Positions 12,230 through 24,699 of a stretch of DNA of 64,000 bases are shown in pieces. The stretch's first letter is position 1, and every line of letters starts with the position of its first letter. Position numbers and translations under genes: made by a program. The notes beneath the pieces were generated by a model, which worked only from the letters and a program-made list of their open reading frames with translations, made no database searches and was not told the DNA's origin. The DNA lies in contig CANNZV010001045.1 in the NCBI GenBank assembly GCA_947561585.1, forward strand, positions 1 to 64,000, read 5' to 3'. Source of the stretch: Caprella mutica (lineage: Eukaryota; Arthropoda; Malacostraca; Amphipoda; Caprellidae).

Positions 12230-15200
12230 CGAGGAGATAAAAATAATATTCCACTAGGGATGAACTCTTGCGGTGAAGAACATTCATACAATATCTATTT
12301 ACAGTCAATAAAAATAATATTCCACTAGGGATGAACTCTTACGGTGAAGAACATTCATACAATATCTATTTACAGTCAATACAAATAATATTCCACTAGG
12401 GATGAACTCTTACGGTGAAGAACATTCATACAATATCTATTTACAGTCAATACAAATAAAATTCCACTAGGGATGAACTCTTACGGTGAAGAACATTCAT
12501 ACAATATCTATTTACAGTCAATGCAAATAATATTCCACTAGGGATGAACTCTTACGGTGAAGAACATTCTTACAATATCAATTTACAGTCAATACAAATA
12601 ATATTCCACTAGGGATGAACTCTTGCGGTGAAGAACATTCTTACAATATCAATTTACAGTCAATACAAATAATATTACACTAGGGATGAACTCTTGCGGT
12701 GAAGAACATTCATACAATATCTATTTACAGTCAATACAAATAATATTCCACTAGGAATGAACTCTTGCGGTGAAGAACATTCATACAATATCTATTTACA
12801 GTCAATACAAATAATATTCCACTAGGGATGAACTCTTGCGGTGAAGAACATTCATACAATATCTATTTACAGTCAATACAAATAATATTCCACTAGGAAT
12901 GAACTCTTACGGTGAAGAACATTCATACAATATCTATTTACAGTCAATACAAATAAAATTCCACTAGGGATGAACTCTTACGGTGAAGAACATTCATACA
13001 ATATCTATTTACAGTCAATAAAAATAATATTCCACTAGGGATGAACTCTTACGGTGAAGAACATTCTTACAATATCAATTTACAGTCAATACAAATAATA
13101 TTCCACTAGGGATGAACTCTTGCGGTGAAGAACATTCTTACAATATCAATTTACAGTCAATACAAATAATATTACACTAGGGATGAACTCTTGCGGTGAA
13201 GAACATTCATACAATATCTATTTACAGTCAATACAAATAATATTCCACTAGGGATGAACTCTTGCGGTGAAGAACATTCATACAATATCTATTTACAGTC
13301 AATACAAATAATATTCCACTAGGGATGAACTCTTGCGGTGAAGAACATTCATACAATATCTATTTACAGTCAATACAAATAATATTCCACTAGGGATGAA
13401 CTCTTACGGTGAAGTACATTCATACAATATCTATTTACAGTCAATACAAATAATATTCCACTAGGGATGAACTCTTAAGGTGAAGAACATTCATACAATA
13501 TCTATTTACAGTCAATAAAAATAATATTCCACTAGGGATGAACTCTTACGGTGAAGAACATTCATACAATATCTATTTACAGTCAATACAAATAATATTC
13601 CACTAGGGATGAACTCTTACGGTGAAGTACATTCATACAATATCTATTTACAGTCAATACAAATAATATTCCACTAGGGATGAACTCTTAAGGTGAAGAA
13701 CATTCATACAATATCTATTTACAGTCAATAAAAATAATATTCCACTAGGGATGAACTCTTACGGTGAAGAACATTCATACAATATCTATTTACAGTCAAT
13801 ACAAATAATATTCCACTAGGGATGAACTCTTACGGTGAAGAACATTCATACAATATCTATTTACAGTCAATACAAATAATATTCCACTAGGGATGAACTC
13901 TTACGGTGAAGAACATTCTTACAATATCTATTTACAGTCAATACAAATAATATTCCACTAGGGATGAACTCTTACGGTGAAGAACATTCATACAATATCT
14001 ATTTACAGTCAATACAAATAAAATTCCACTAGGGATGAACTCTTACGGTGAAGAACATTCATACAATATCTATTCACAGTCAATGCAAATAATATTCCAC
14101 TAGGGATGAACTCTTACGGTGAAGAACATTCATACAATATCTATTTACAGTCAATACAAATAATATTCCACTAGGGATGAACTCTTAAGGTGAAGAACAT
14201 TCATACAATATCTATTTACAGTCAATAAAAATAATATTCCACTAGGGATGAACTCTTACGGTGAAGAACATTCATACAATATCTATTTACAGTCAATACA
14301 AATAATATTCCACTAGGGATGAACTCTTACGGTGAAGTACATTCATACAATATCTATTTACAGTCAATACAAATAATATTCCACTAGGGATGAACTCTTA
14401 AGGTGAAGAACATTCATACAATATCTATTTACAGTCAATAAAAATAATATTCCACTAGGGATGAACTCTTACGGTGAAGAACATTCATACAATATCTATT
14501 TACAGTCAATACAAATAATATTCCACTAGGGATGAACTCTTACGGTGAAGAACATTCATACAATATCTATTTACAGTCAATACAAATAATATTCCACTAG
14601 GGATGAACTCTTACGGTGAAGAACATTCTTACAATATCTATTTACAGTCAATACAAATAATATTCCACTAGGGATGAACTCTTACGGTGAAGAACATTCA
14701 TACAATATCTATTTACAGTCAATACAAATAAAATTCCACTAGGGATGAACTCTTACGGTGAAGAACATTCATACAATATCTATTCACAGTCAATGCAAAT
14801 AATATTCCACTAGGGATGAACTCTTACGGTGAAGAACATTCATACAATATCTATTTACAGTCAATACAAATAATATTCCACTAGGGATGAACTCTTACGG
14901 TGAAGAACATTCATACAATATCTATTTACAGTCAATACAAATAATATTCCACTAGGGATGAACTCTTACGGTGAAGAACATTCATACAATATCTATTCAC
15001 AGTCAATGCAAATAATATTCCACCAGGGATGAACTCTTACGGTGAAGAACATTCATACAATATCTATTTACAGTCAATACAAATAATATTCCACTAGGGA
15101 TGAACTCTTACGGTGAAGAACATTCATACAATATCTATTTACAGTCAATAAAAATAATATTCCACTAGGGATGAACTCTTACGGTGAAGAACATTCATAC

Positions 15201-15297
15201 AATATCTATTTACAGTCAATACAAATAATATTCCACTAGTGATGAACTCTTACGGTGAAGAACATTCATACAATATCTATTTACAGTCAATACGAAT
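12230..15297. repeat. 71-bp satellite array, about 43 copies, with 710-bp higher-order duplication
   Basis: The unit runs AATAATATTCCACTAGGGAT, GAACTCTTACGGTGAAGAAC, ATTCATACAATATCTATTTA, CAGTCAATACA (71 bp). Diagnostic variants recur 710 bp apart, which is ten units: GAAGTAC at 13624 and 14334, and TATTCACAGT at 14071 and 14781. Each unit carries AGAACATTC, which fits a two-element heat-shock half-pattern GAAnnTTC. It lies in the 12.2 kb intron of the CLIP-domain gene. Confidence 0.97.
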
Positions 15298-15404
15298 TAA
15301 TAAGTTGTTTAAATAACATAGGAAATGATGTTACGAATTCGCTTTTTTATATTATCTATTTGGTTTAATTTTCACTCATTATTATTTAATGGAATATACA
15401 GTCT

Positions 15405-15610
15405 GAAATATTAATATCGGTTTCCGATAGGTGATTATAATCGATGATAAAAAGATAATCTATCCACGACGATATATAATTTTTCGTCGGACATCCCAGA
15501 CAAAAAAAGCCCGATGTCTTTATTATAATATTTTACGATAAAATACCATCAATATTTACCGTAATGGACACTAACAGACGATCTGCCAGCGATATATTTC
15601 TGCCTGGGTT
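15405..15610 (-). repeat. Dispersed repeat R1, reverse orientation
   Basis: TTTTACGATAAAATACCATC followed by AATATTTACCGTAATGGACA is the reverse complement of the R1 core at 8380-8420. It closes the 71-bp array on the right while the 8340 copy lies to its left in opposite orientation. Confidence 0.65.
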
Positions 15611-15855
15611 GCAGCAATCCAATACCTTTAATATATGCACTAATGACATTTTTAAGCTGTACTGGCCCTTGTAATGGTTTTCCTATAGTTTTATGCAGGG
15701 CATATTGCTTAGCAAACATTACTTTTGCATCATTTGGAGCATATTTTGAAGAGGGACGGGAGAACTATCTGAAACCGGTAATGGAGATTGAGTGTAAGTA
15801 TCGAGATGCTGGAGAGTGTATCGGGGTATAAAAATAGATAGTATCAAGATATAAG

Positions 15856-15935
15856 ACTAGATGGCGGGCATTCGGCAGAGCTCATATATTCACCGCCGCT
15901 TATAAATGACCTTGATCGCTCCTAAAATCTAATAA
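15856..15935 (-). mobile_element. Helitron-like 3'-terminal fragment
   Basis: On the minus strand it reads GCGGCGGTGAATATATGAGC, TCTGCCGAATGCCCGCCAT and then CTAGT. This matches the right termini at 30848, 41125 and 45437. Only about 80 bp of the element remain. Confidence 0.55.
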
Positions 15936-16185
15936 ACTGATTCCTGACTTTTTTGATGGAATAAAATGATCATATTTCATTTTTCTATATGACCGAAAAT
16001 GTGGAAGCTTCAAAAATTTGGAACTAACCCTACTCATACACTCTATATTTTTGCCATAACCATGACACATAATCCTTCCATAAGGATATGTTCCTGGGTT
16101 ATTAAAGGAATATCCCAGTGATAGATCCTACTAACCTGTGATGATCCTTCATGCCTGGAAAAATCATTCAATCCTAACTCCTTAA

Positions 16186-16726
16186 AGGTACTCTCCAGGC
16201 TCCGGGAAAAAAATGAGTTTATTACATAATATTATAGAACTAAGATCTACGATCATTATTCTGCAAACCGCATACAATTCGGTTCAGTATATATGCTATT
16301 ATTTGCTTAATACTCTGTGAGCAACAATCGAGCGAATCTCCGACCTGACGCTGAGAAAGAAGATTGTACACTCTTTGTTTTGATTTCAAATTTAGATTTC
16401 TTTTAAGATATTAATTGTTTCTAAAAGTATATAAACGTTTCTATAATAAGTTTATCCAAATTTAAACCTTTAAACGAATAATAAATTGATTTATTGAACC
16501 AAATACCTAGTTGACAATCAAAACAAATGGTGTACATTCTTTTTCTTCAGACTGAAAATTAGAAAGTCGGAAGTAAAGTAGGTTTCGTAGAGTTTTGATT
16601 ATAAAATCTTTAAAAGCATATAACATTAAAAATATGCTACCAAATTTTATGGGGTTTGCAGTAAAATGATAAGAAACATTAGCCTCGTTTATTTACGCAA
16701 TAAAAAAATTTGCTTGGAGGGGACCT
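16186..16726 (+). mobile_element. piggyBac-type MITE, copy 1 (541 bp, TTAA duplicated)
   Basis: TTAA at 16182-16185 and 16727-16730 brackets AGGTACTCTCCAGGCTCCGG at the left and TTGCTTGGAGGGGACCT at the right. The ends are imperfect inverted repeats (AGGTCCYCTCCA). The interior is shared with copies at 26051, 26669, 47877 and 52760. No transposase is present. Confidence 0.88.
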
Positions 16727-16974
16727 TTAATCTTCTTCCTAGGTTTAAACTAGAGGACTACATCTCAGTTCTAAAGTGAAGTGAGTAGTAACAGTGAAAA
16801 CTGTCTCTGTGATGATTTTCTGACACCCTACTAATTTCAAAAAGAAAGAAACTGATTGCAATGTTTGCAGATATTTTAAAATTGGTCTGAGTACACGACG
16901 ACAAATTTGTAAGATTTGAAAATAATAGAAAAATGCGATTTATGAAAATAACATAATGCGGTGACTCTTTTCTC

Positions 16975-17180
16975 TGATAGTACATACTCACAGTGACTCT
17001 TTTCTCTGATAGTACATCATCACAGTGACTCTTTTCTCTGATAGTACATACTCACAGTGACTCTTTTCTCTGATAGTACATCATCACAGTGACTCTTTTC
17101 TCTGATAGTACATCATCACAGTGACTCTTTTCTCTGATAGTACATCATCACAGTGACTCTTTTCTCTGATAGTACATAAC
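16975..17180. repeat. 32-bp minisatellite, six to seven copies
   Basis: The unit is CAGTGACTCTTTTCTCTGAT + AGTACATCATCA (variant ACTCA). Copies are nearly perfect. Confidence 0.93.
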
Positions 17181-17346
17181 TCACTAAATTTAGTACTCAC
17201 TTTATCACATTGTCAAGATAGCGATGCAAACAGAGACTAAATAAATCCTTACTATTATTCTTACCTACAGAGGATTGGGAGTCTGAACTCTAATAAATGT
17301 TCTACACTTCTCCAATATCCTGTCACAATATCTAACAGTATGCAAA

Positions 17347-18258
17347 NNNNNNNNNNNNNNNNNNNNNNNNNNNNNNNNNNNNNNNNNNNNNNNNNNNNNN
17401 NNNNNNNNNNNNNNNNNNNNNNNNNNNNNNNNNNNNNNNNNNNNNNNNNNNNNNNNNNNNNNNNNNNNNNNNNNNNNNNNNNNNNNNNNNNNNNNNNNNN
17501 NNNNNNNNNNNNNNNNNNNNNNNNNNNNNNNNNNNNNNNNNNNNNNNNNNNNNNNNNNNNNNNNNNNNNNNNNNNNNNNNNNNNNNNNNNNNNNNNNNNN
17601 NNNNNNNNNNNNNNNNNNNNNNNNNNNNNNNNNNNNNNNNNNNNNNNNNNNNNNNNNNNNNNNNNNNNNNNNNNNNNNNNNNNNNNNNNNNNNNNNNNNN
17701 NNNNNNNNNNNNNNNNNNNNNNNNNNNNNNNNNNNNNNNNNNNNNNNNNNNNNNNNNNNNNNNNNNNNNNNNNNNNNNNNNNNNNNNNNNNNNNNNNNNN
17801 NNNNNNNNNNNNNNNNNNNNNNNNNNNNNNNNNNNNNNNNNNNNNNNNNNNNNNNNNNNNNNNNNNNNNNNNNNNNNNNNNNNNNNNNNNNNNNNNNNNN
17901 NNNNNNNNNNNNNNNNNNNNNNNNNNNNNNNNNNNNNNNNNNNNNNNNNNNNNNNNNNNNNNNNNNNNNNNNNNNNNNNNNNNNNNNNNNNNNNNNNNNN
18001 NNNNNNNNNNNNNNNNNNNNNNNNNNNNNNNNNNNNNNNNNNNNNNNNNNNNNNNNNNNNNNNNNNNNNNNNNNNNNNNNNNNNNNNNNNNNNNNNNNNN
18101 NNNNNNNNNNNNNNNNNNNNNNNNNNNNNNNNNNNNNNNNNNNNNNNNNNNNNNNNNNNNNNNNNNNNNNNNNNNNNNNNNNNNNNNNNNNNNNNNNNNN
18201 NNNNNNNNNNNNNNNNNNNNNNNNNNNNNNNNNNNNNNNNNNNNNNNNNNNNNNNNNN
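17347..18258. other. Assembly gap of 912 Ns
   Basis: The gap ends directly inside the 39-bp array on the right, so it probably hides more of that array. Open frames that cross it are artefacts. Confidence 0.98.
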
Positions 18259-18950
18259 TATTTAACAGTATAGATATATACTGTATAATATACAATGTAT
18301 TTAACAGTATAGATATATACTGTATAATATACAATGTATTTAACAGTATAGATATATACTGTATAATATACAATGTATTTAACAGTATAGATATATACTG
18401 TATAATATACAATGTATTTAACAGTATAGATATATACTGTATAATATACAATGTATTTAACAGTATAGATATATACTGTATAATATACAATGTATTTAAC
18501 AGTATAGATATATACTGTATAATATACAATGTATTTAACAGTATAAATATATACTGTATAATATACAATGTATTTAACAATATAAATATATACTGTATAA
18601 TATACAATGTATTTAACAGTATAAATATATACTGTATAAAATACAATGTATCTAACAGTATAAATATATACTGTATAATATACAATGTATTTAACAGTAT
18701 AGATATATACTGTATAATATACAATGTATTTAACAGTATAGATATATACTGTATAATATACAATGTATTTAACAGTATAGATATATACTGTATAATATAC
18801 AATGTATTTAACAGTATAGATATATACTGTATAATATACAATGTATTTAACAGTATACAAATATATACTGTATAATATACAATGTATTTAACAGTATACA
18901 AATATATACTGTATAATATACAATATATCTAACAGTATACAAATAAATAA
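18259..18950. repeat. 39-bp minisatellite (TATTTAACAGTATAGATATA...), at least 17 copies
   Basis: The unit is TATTTAACAGTATAGATATA + TACTGTATAATATACAATG, a multiple of three, so several frames stay open on both strands. ACAGTATAGATATATACTGT is a near-perfect palindrome in each unit. Variants (agata/aaata) cluster in the middle. Confidence 0.96.
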
Positions 18951-18984
18951 AATATACAATAGGACACACACTTATCCAATAGTA

Positions 18985-19215
18985 GAGAAGACTGTCTGTT
19001 ATTGTCCATTACGGTAAATATTGATGGTATTTTATCGTAAAATATCATAATAGAGACTATATCGTCAGAAATGTCCGACGAAAGATGGTAGCCTAAAAGT
19101 GTCCTAAATTAATGAAAAAATACGGTTGATTTTCGTCTAATAATTTTTCGTCGTAGATAAATGCCTTCTTTTTATGATCTAATATAAACACTGATCAACA
19201 AACGACGATTTAGTA
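18985..19215 (+). repeat. Dispersed repeat R1, third copy
   Basis: It has the same order of words as 8340-8600: CTGTCTGTTATTG, ACGGTAAATA, TGATGGTATTTTATCGTAAA, then TCGTCGTAGATAAATG. Confidence 0.7.
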
Positions 19216-19449
19216 ATAATAAATAGTTTCAAGAAATGATTATAATCAGTGAACTTTATCAGAGTAAATATTTTGATATGATGTATTATAAATGTACAAT
19301 AATTTCTAAAGAAATATTTCAAACTGCCTAAAGATTTAAAAAGTTTAGAAACGAGTTCGAAGATTCAGGAAATTGTGATTTATTTCATATAAACTTATTC
19401 GAACCTTTCTAATGATTAGAAAAAATGATGGATTGAAGTGGAAATTATG

Positions 19450-19945
19450 AATAGTGTAATTTATTTCTCATAGTTTTAAAACTTATTTCTCATAGTCATA
19501 AGGCTCTCATAGTTATAAGGCTCTCATAGTTATAAGGCTTATTTCTCATAGTTATAAGGCTCTCATAGTTATAAGGCTCTCATAGTTATAAGGCTTATTT
19601 CTCATAGTTATAAGGCTTATTTCTCATAGTTATAAAGCTTATTTCTCATAGTTATAAGGCTTATTTATCATAATTATAAGGCTTATTTCTCATAGTTATA
19701 AAGCTTATTTCTCATAGTTATAAGGCTTATTTATCATAATTATAAGGCTTATTTCTCATAGTTATAAGGCTTATTTCTCATAGTTATAAGGCTTATTTCT
19801 CATAGTTATAAGGCTTATTTCTCATAGTTATAAGGCTTATTTCTCATAGTTTTAAGGCTTATTTCTCATAGTTATAAGGCTTATTTCTCATAGTTATAAG
19901 GCTTATTTCTCATAGTTATAAGGCTTATTTCTCATAAGGCCTAAT
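19450..19945. repeat. 21-bp minisatellite, about 20 copies
   Basis: The unit is TTCTCATAGTTATAAGGCTTA. Early units are shortened (CTCATAGTTATAAGG, 15 bp). The array stops about 40 bp downstream, in transcript sense, of the donor of the exon at 19989-20171. Confidence 0.95.
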
Positions 19946-19988
19946 ACCACAGACTCAATAGGTTTTTCCCACTAGATTTCAGACTCAC

Positions 19989-20171
19989 TTATATCTTCTC
20001 CAATGGCGCCGATGGACGCGTCTACGTTGCCTATCCTGTCTCGGGGCACACAACAGGACCATATCATGCCGCCATTGCACATGTCAAGGGGTCTGGCCCC
20101 CTTGAACACACATGACACCGACAGACCACACTCGTACTGGTGACTTTGGTAGTGACACGACTGGGGAATGT
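19989..20171 (-). CDS. Exon 2: six-cysteine CLIP-like module
   Basis: The 183 nt exon encodes residues 251-311. The acceptor is CTCCCACAG at 20172 and the donor GATATAA/GTGAGT at 19989/19988, with phase 1 at both ends. It encodes DIPQSCHYQSHQYECGLSVS followed by CVFKGARPLDMCNGG and MIWSCCVPRD. Cysteines lie at deduced residues 256, 265, 271, 282, 290 and 291, giving the C-C-C-C-CC order of arthropod CLIP domains. As I recall, the GLSVSC...PLD.C.GGMIWSCC pattern is characteristic of filzig-like membrane serine proteases. CLIP modules are disulfide-rich and sit N-terminal to a trypsin-like domain, outside the cell. The module on its own exon, with symmetric phase, fits exon-shuffled domain architecture. 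No protease domain is visible here, so a non-catalytic protein cannot be excluded. Confidence 0.85.
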
Positions 20172-21153
20172 CTGTGGGAGAAAAATAAACGTTAGGGGAT
20201 TTAGAAGGAAATGGAGTGTACTTGAAATGATATTAGAATGAATTTAGAATTTCTTTAGAAGTATTATGTGGTGAATTGCAATAAGTGAGTTGAGATTTAC
20301 GGAGAGTACAGGGAGAGTTATGAGTAAAGATATTCATAATAAATGTGACTACACTCATAAATTAAAGAATATGATAACATTGCATTGATAAAAAGAATAG
20401 TATGATCATTTGAATGAAAATAAAAAATAACAGACAAGATCAAGGAAATTGAGAAAAATAAATAATATATCGAAGAATCTGATACCTTCATTCAAAAGAA
20501 GAAAAAGAAGATTGTTCTAAAGAAAATGTTTAAAATAAAATGAATAACATATTGGAGAATGTAAATAGAATCTACAGACGGAGAATGTGTTGGAGACATC
20601 AATGAATAGCAATATAAATAAATATTTTTGATGGAATATTAATATGCAAACTCTTGTCGTAAAGGATTTAATTTATGCAGACTGTAGTGTTGCTGTACAG
20701 GTCACATGTTGCACATATTTTTTGTGATAAAAATAGTAAATGTAAATAGATGGAAATAATAGTATTGATATGCATTGATTTATTGAAACTCTAGAGAATT
20801 CAATGCATTTTTTCTATAGCTTTATGCACCGATAAACAAAACTGCATAGAATAAACTGAAAATTGCATAAACAGTAAAATTTCTAACTGATATAGTAGTT
20901 TTTTATGTTTAAATTATAGAAACCGATAAGCGTCATAGTTATCCCCTTCAATGACCATAGTTTTTTATGATTTTAATCATAGAAAACTATCTAGTGTCCC
21001 CAAGATATGGTATGGCTATGATTTATGAAGGAACCAATACTTCATAGCTCAGGAGTTTCACTGTAGATTCTAAAGTTTATCATTGAAATTTGTTCCTATT
21101 AACAAAAAATAAAATCATTCATATATATAGAATAATAATGAATGGCTGCGAAC

Positions 21154-21904
21154 CTTCTTCGTAAATGTGGTTGTGTCTTCTTCCAAGTCTACTCCTAGTC
21201 CTGGACAGAGCCACGAAGAAGTCCTCCAAATCCCTCGTACTGAGTGCCCGCAACTCCGCAGGCAACTTCCCCCGGTATCGAATTTGGTTGTTCCGTCGAC
21301 TCCACACTGGACGGGGGGAAAGGGATTTACCGGCGGAAAGATCCCCCCAATTGGGTTGTCTCTCCCTGAAGTAGTGTCTCAAGTCTCTGTTTGTTATAGG
21401 TGAGTAGTGGTCAGGGTACGGACCTCGTGAGGAAAAGCCATCATTGGTAGGAAACCTAACGCCATCCGACCGACTCGTTACAGATTTTATCTGGGTATTT
21501 GAAGGGGGAATTGATTTGCTTTCAGGGAAAAGCCAACGGGAATGTCGACTACCGTTAGATGCATCAATGAGTGACAATAAATAAATAGTTAGCAAAATAA
21601 AAGATTTGATAAAATTAGTTTGATGATGACATTGTTTGGTTCTCTTGACCGATGACCAATTTTGACATCTATCTTTTCTATCACAGAACATTAAATATCC
21701 ATTTCTTTGGTATTCTATTCTAAGATTATCTAATTCCTTTTTTGCTGAAGAGTCGCCATTCATCTGAACTTTAGAGACTTTTCTCAACTTCGTATCAAGT
21801 TTATTTGAATGGCAAAAAAGAAATGAGCGACTCTGGAAATCTTTCCTTTTGTTACAAATGTTCTTTTTGTGACTGAAACTCTTGCAGCAGGAATCCATCC
21901 TCAT
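21154..21904 (-). CDS. Exon 1: N-terminus with signal-anchor of a CLIP-like membrane protein
   Basis: This is the first coding exon (250 codons plus one base). The ATG at 21904 is the first Met after an in-frame TGA about 40 nt upstream. The donor is GAAG/GTTCGC at 21154/21153; this is weak, but it joins exon 2 in frame (YEE-D-IPQSC). Residues 1-97 are basic and cysteine-containing and look cytosolic. A hydrophobic segment at about 98-114 (NFIKSFILLTIYLLSLI) is far from the start, as in a type II signal-anchor. Residues 118-250 are Arg/Ser/Pro-rich and disordered, including WGDLSAGKSLSPRPVWSRR and ALSTRDLEDFFVALSRTRSR. Full family identity is inferred from exon 2. An alternative is that translation begins later and the hydrophobic stretch is a signal peptide, but no Met lies close enough. 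Plus-strand frames here are shadows. Confidence 0.75.
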
Positions 21905-23680
21905 GTCGCCTAATAATTCTAATAGAAAAATAGCATTGAAACTTCACTTTTGAATTTCTTTTCAACTCTATGGTTAGTCAATTTGAATGCATTAGATTTA
22001 ACCGTCAGTCTGAAAAGTGGGCGGGGCTAGTTGTGACACCTCAATTCAGCGGTACTTTTATTCATGGTACCTAAGCATTATATATAAAAAAAAGTAATAT
22101 TAAATCTGCAAATAAAAATATTTGACCAAATAGTCGAAGCGCTAATCAATATATTCTTCTGGAAATTAATAGTTAATAAAAATAAAGGAAAATAAAATCG
22201 GGACTCATAAATATCGAAGTAAAGTGCACCTGTGATCACTTTTTCTTAATTACAGTTCGTAAACTTCAAAGTCTTATGATCATTATTTTCTCGCACTAAC
22301 TTGTGATAAACATTTTATATTTTAGTAAGAGCCAATATATATAATTTGAAACATGGTTTGATATTAATAATCTTTGAATCCCCAAATTAAATGGAACACT
22401 TTTCCCCCAATTGTTCAATAAACTTTCAGCTTGTAACGAAACCTGTCACTTCGGCTAAAGAAAATGGCGCCCAAGAAGTACTCCCTGTGATTGTTAATAT
22501 AAATATTTGTTGTCAGATATGACATCAATTAAATAATAAATGACAATGTTCATAACGGATGATTAACCGTTTGAAAGCTGCTAGAAAATTGAATCTTCCG
22601 AACCGATAAATCTCCGAACAAGAGGCAGGCATTTATTGCCATCCTTTGACACATGGCTTTCACTGTCATTGCTTGTGCACAGAATAATTACATCTGCAAC
22701 TCATTTTCCACTTCAATTGAAAGTTTAGTGTTTATCGCTTTCATCTTCAATGTTCAGCTAACGCCTTCAAGTGAAATTGAGAGTTACCGTAATTGACTTC
22801 CGTTACTGGTGATTGCACAATAGAGAAAATCGAAGTTGCAATCAGTTACGTTATATAATACACCTAAATTGTAGTATCACTCAAAAAACTCATTTGCTTC
22901 AATGATCCACTCAATTTTCGGAAATTAGGTGGAACTATTCCGGGAATTTACGTAATATGAGCACTTTTGGTGGCAATTTTATTACTTTTCGAGATTGTAT
23001 GTAAAGATCTCCTGTACCGGACAAAAAACTTTTTTCGCAGATTACTATAAACAGTTTAATAATATTGTAAATTGGATATATTCTTAATAAGGCTACATCA
23101 AGTAGTTTTATTATTTAAAATATAATCATCATAAGAGTGGACACACGTGATCTTTTATGGGCACCCATAGCTTTCTTTCAGTGTAATGAACATCTTCGTA
23201 TTAAGTCGCATGTACTAGGTAGAGTATAGCAAGTTTTCGGGTACACAGTCTCTCTCCCGTTCACTTTCACTCTTCAGATGGTTTTGTTTGCTTTAAGATT
23301 GGAGTAAATAAGTGGTGAATAACTTAAGGTATAAGGAACAGTGGTGTCAGAAAGACTGCCAAATTGTAACAGAGTTGCAATAAATTAAAATCGAAATTCG
23401 AAATTATTATCAAATTCACATTCGAAAGTTAAATGAAATTACGCAGATTGCTAATCATGTCATTCAAATGCAATTTCATTGCAATATCAATCAAATAATC
23501 CCGTTAATGCTCATTGTTGGAGAATTGAGACTCAATATAAACCACTTAAGCGAAATGAGTCAATTATTCTCCATCGATGTGAATAATCTTGCCATCCAAA
23601 ATTTCGAATTATTGTTAATATTTTAGTAGTTATAACCTTTCTGTGATTTGATGTTGATGGAAAGAAATTTCCTTTCTAAT
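21905..23680. other. 5' flank of the CLIP-domain gene, no gene recognised
   Basis: AT-rich sequence. 23700 onward belongs to a transposase remnant. I see no confident core promoter or upstream exon. Confidence 0.45.
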
Positions 23681-23689
23681 TTTTCTCCG

Positions 23690-24600
23690 CAGTTCATCAA
23701 TATTGCGGATATCTTTATCGAGTACCTAGTTTTATATGCAGCGTCATGCATTCTCGATTGAATTCAGGTTTGGTCACTGTGCAAAGCAATCCTAACATGC
23801 AAAGGTTCTACATACTACTAGAGAAACCTATTGACATTGACCGCTTTGTAAATGGTAGCATTTTCCTGCATGAATTCGGGATTGTCTTCCAATCTATGAC
23901 CAATAGAGGCTATAAAGTGATCATCTTACATGTCATTATATTTAGTGCAGTTTATTCGGCTTTGTATTCGATCTAGAGGACCCGGAACATAGGATTTGAT
24001 CGAAACTCTTACAATATTCGGACATCCACCATCTTACAGTGTGAAATCTGTGCTGATATTAAATTCTTCGTTTATCCTTCTTCGATTATACTGATTTCAT
24101 TGCTAAAATATACTCTGTGTCAACATAACGCATCATGATCCCCATGAATTTCGATGGAGTACATGCGGCACTAACTCTTCTTCAACGAAACCATTGGGTA
24201 CAATCTACCATCATAAATCCAATCAACCTTTTCCAAATTGATAACAAGTTTCCTCCGTTTTTGAATCTAAGGAGAGTTTCAAGTCTGATTTAGTAGAAGT
24301 TGCGGATCATTACGGCACGGTCTCCCCTTCAAGATATTTCCTTTGAAGGACAATATTTTCAAGACTTCATCACATGTTGGTCTCCTTCCAATTTTACAAT
24401 TGGATAATCTATAATTTGAATCCTGAAATTTCCTCACGTTATTAAAGATGAATTCGAATCATTTTGACCATAGATACTAGATGGAATGGAAGACAACCAT
24501 TCTTTTTATTCGCACGGAACAGTTTTGTTAGAATTCCGCCGCTCTATCAATTGTATTTGCAGATAACTTTGAGTGAGATGCTTAGATCATATCTTTCTCT
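23690..24600 (-). pseudogene. Tc1-like transposase remnant, minus strand
   Basis: Reverse-complement frames carry decayed Tc1 motifs in order. About 23890-23830 gives RLEDNPEFMQENATIYKA, like the FxQDNAPxHxA block around the second catalytic Asp, here Glu. About 23790-23740 gives PNLNSIENA, like QSPDLNPIENAW around the third catalytic residue, here Asn. About 23715-23690 gives KDIRNIDELRR, like the helix after it. The N-terminal part up to about 24600 is too decayed to align by eye. Dead copy. Confidence 0.6.
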
Positions 24601-24699
24601 CATCTCGTACGTGCATTTATTACAATCTTTATGTTGATTCAATTCATCATGCAATATCATCGTGCTCAATCGGTGGTTTGAGTGCGGCCGGAGTCGAGA

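Noticed and set aside
15643..15831. 62-codon plus-strand frame with several cysteines
   Set aside because: It is short, overlaps the end of the R1 repeat region, and has no signal peptide, splice context or family resemblance.
17261..18901. Frames of more than 500 codons on both strands
   Set aside because: They run through 912 Ns and a 39-bp repeat.
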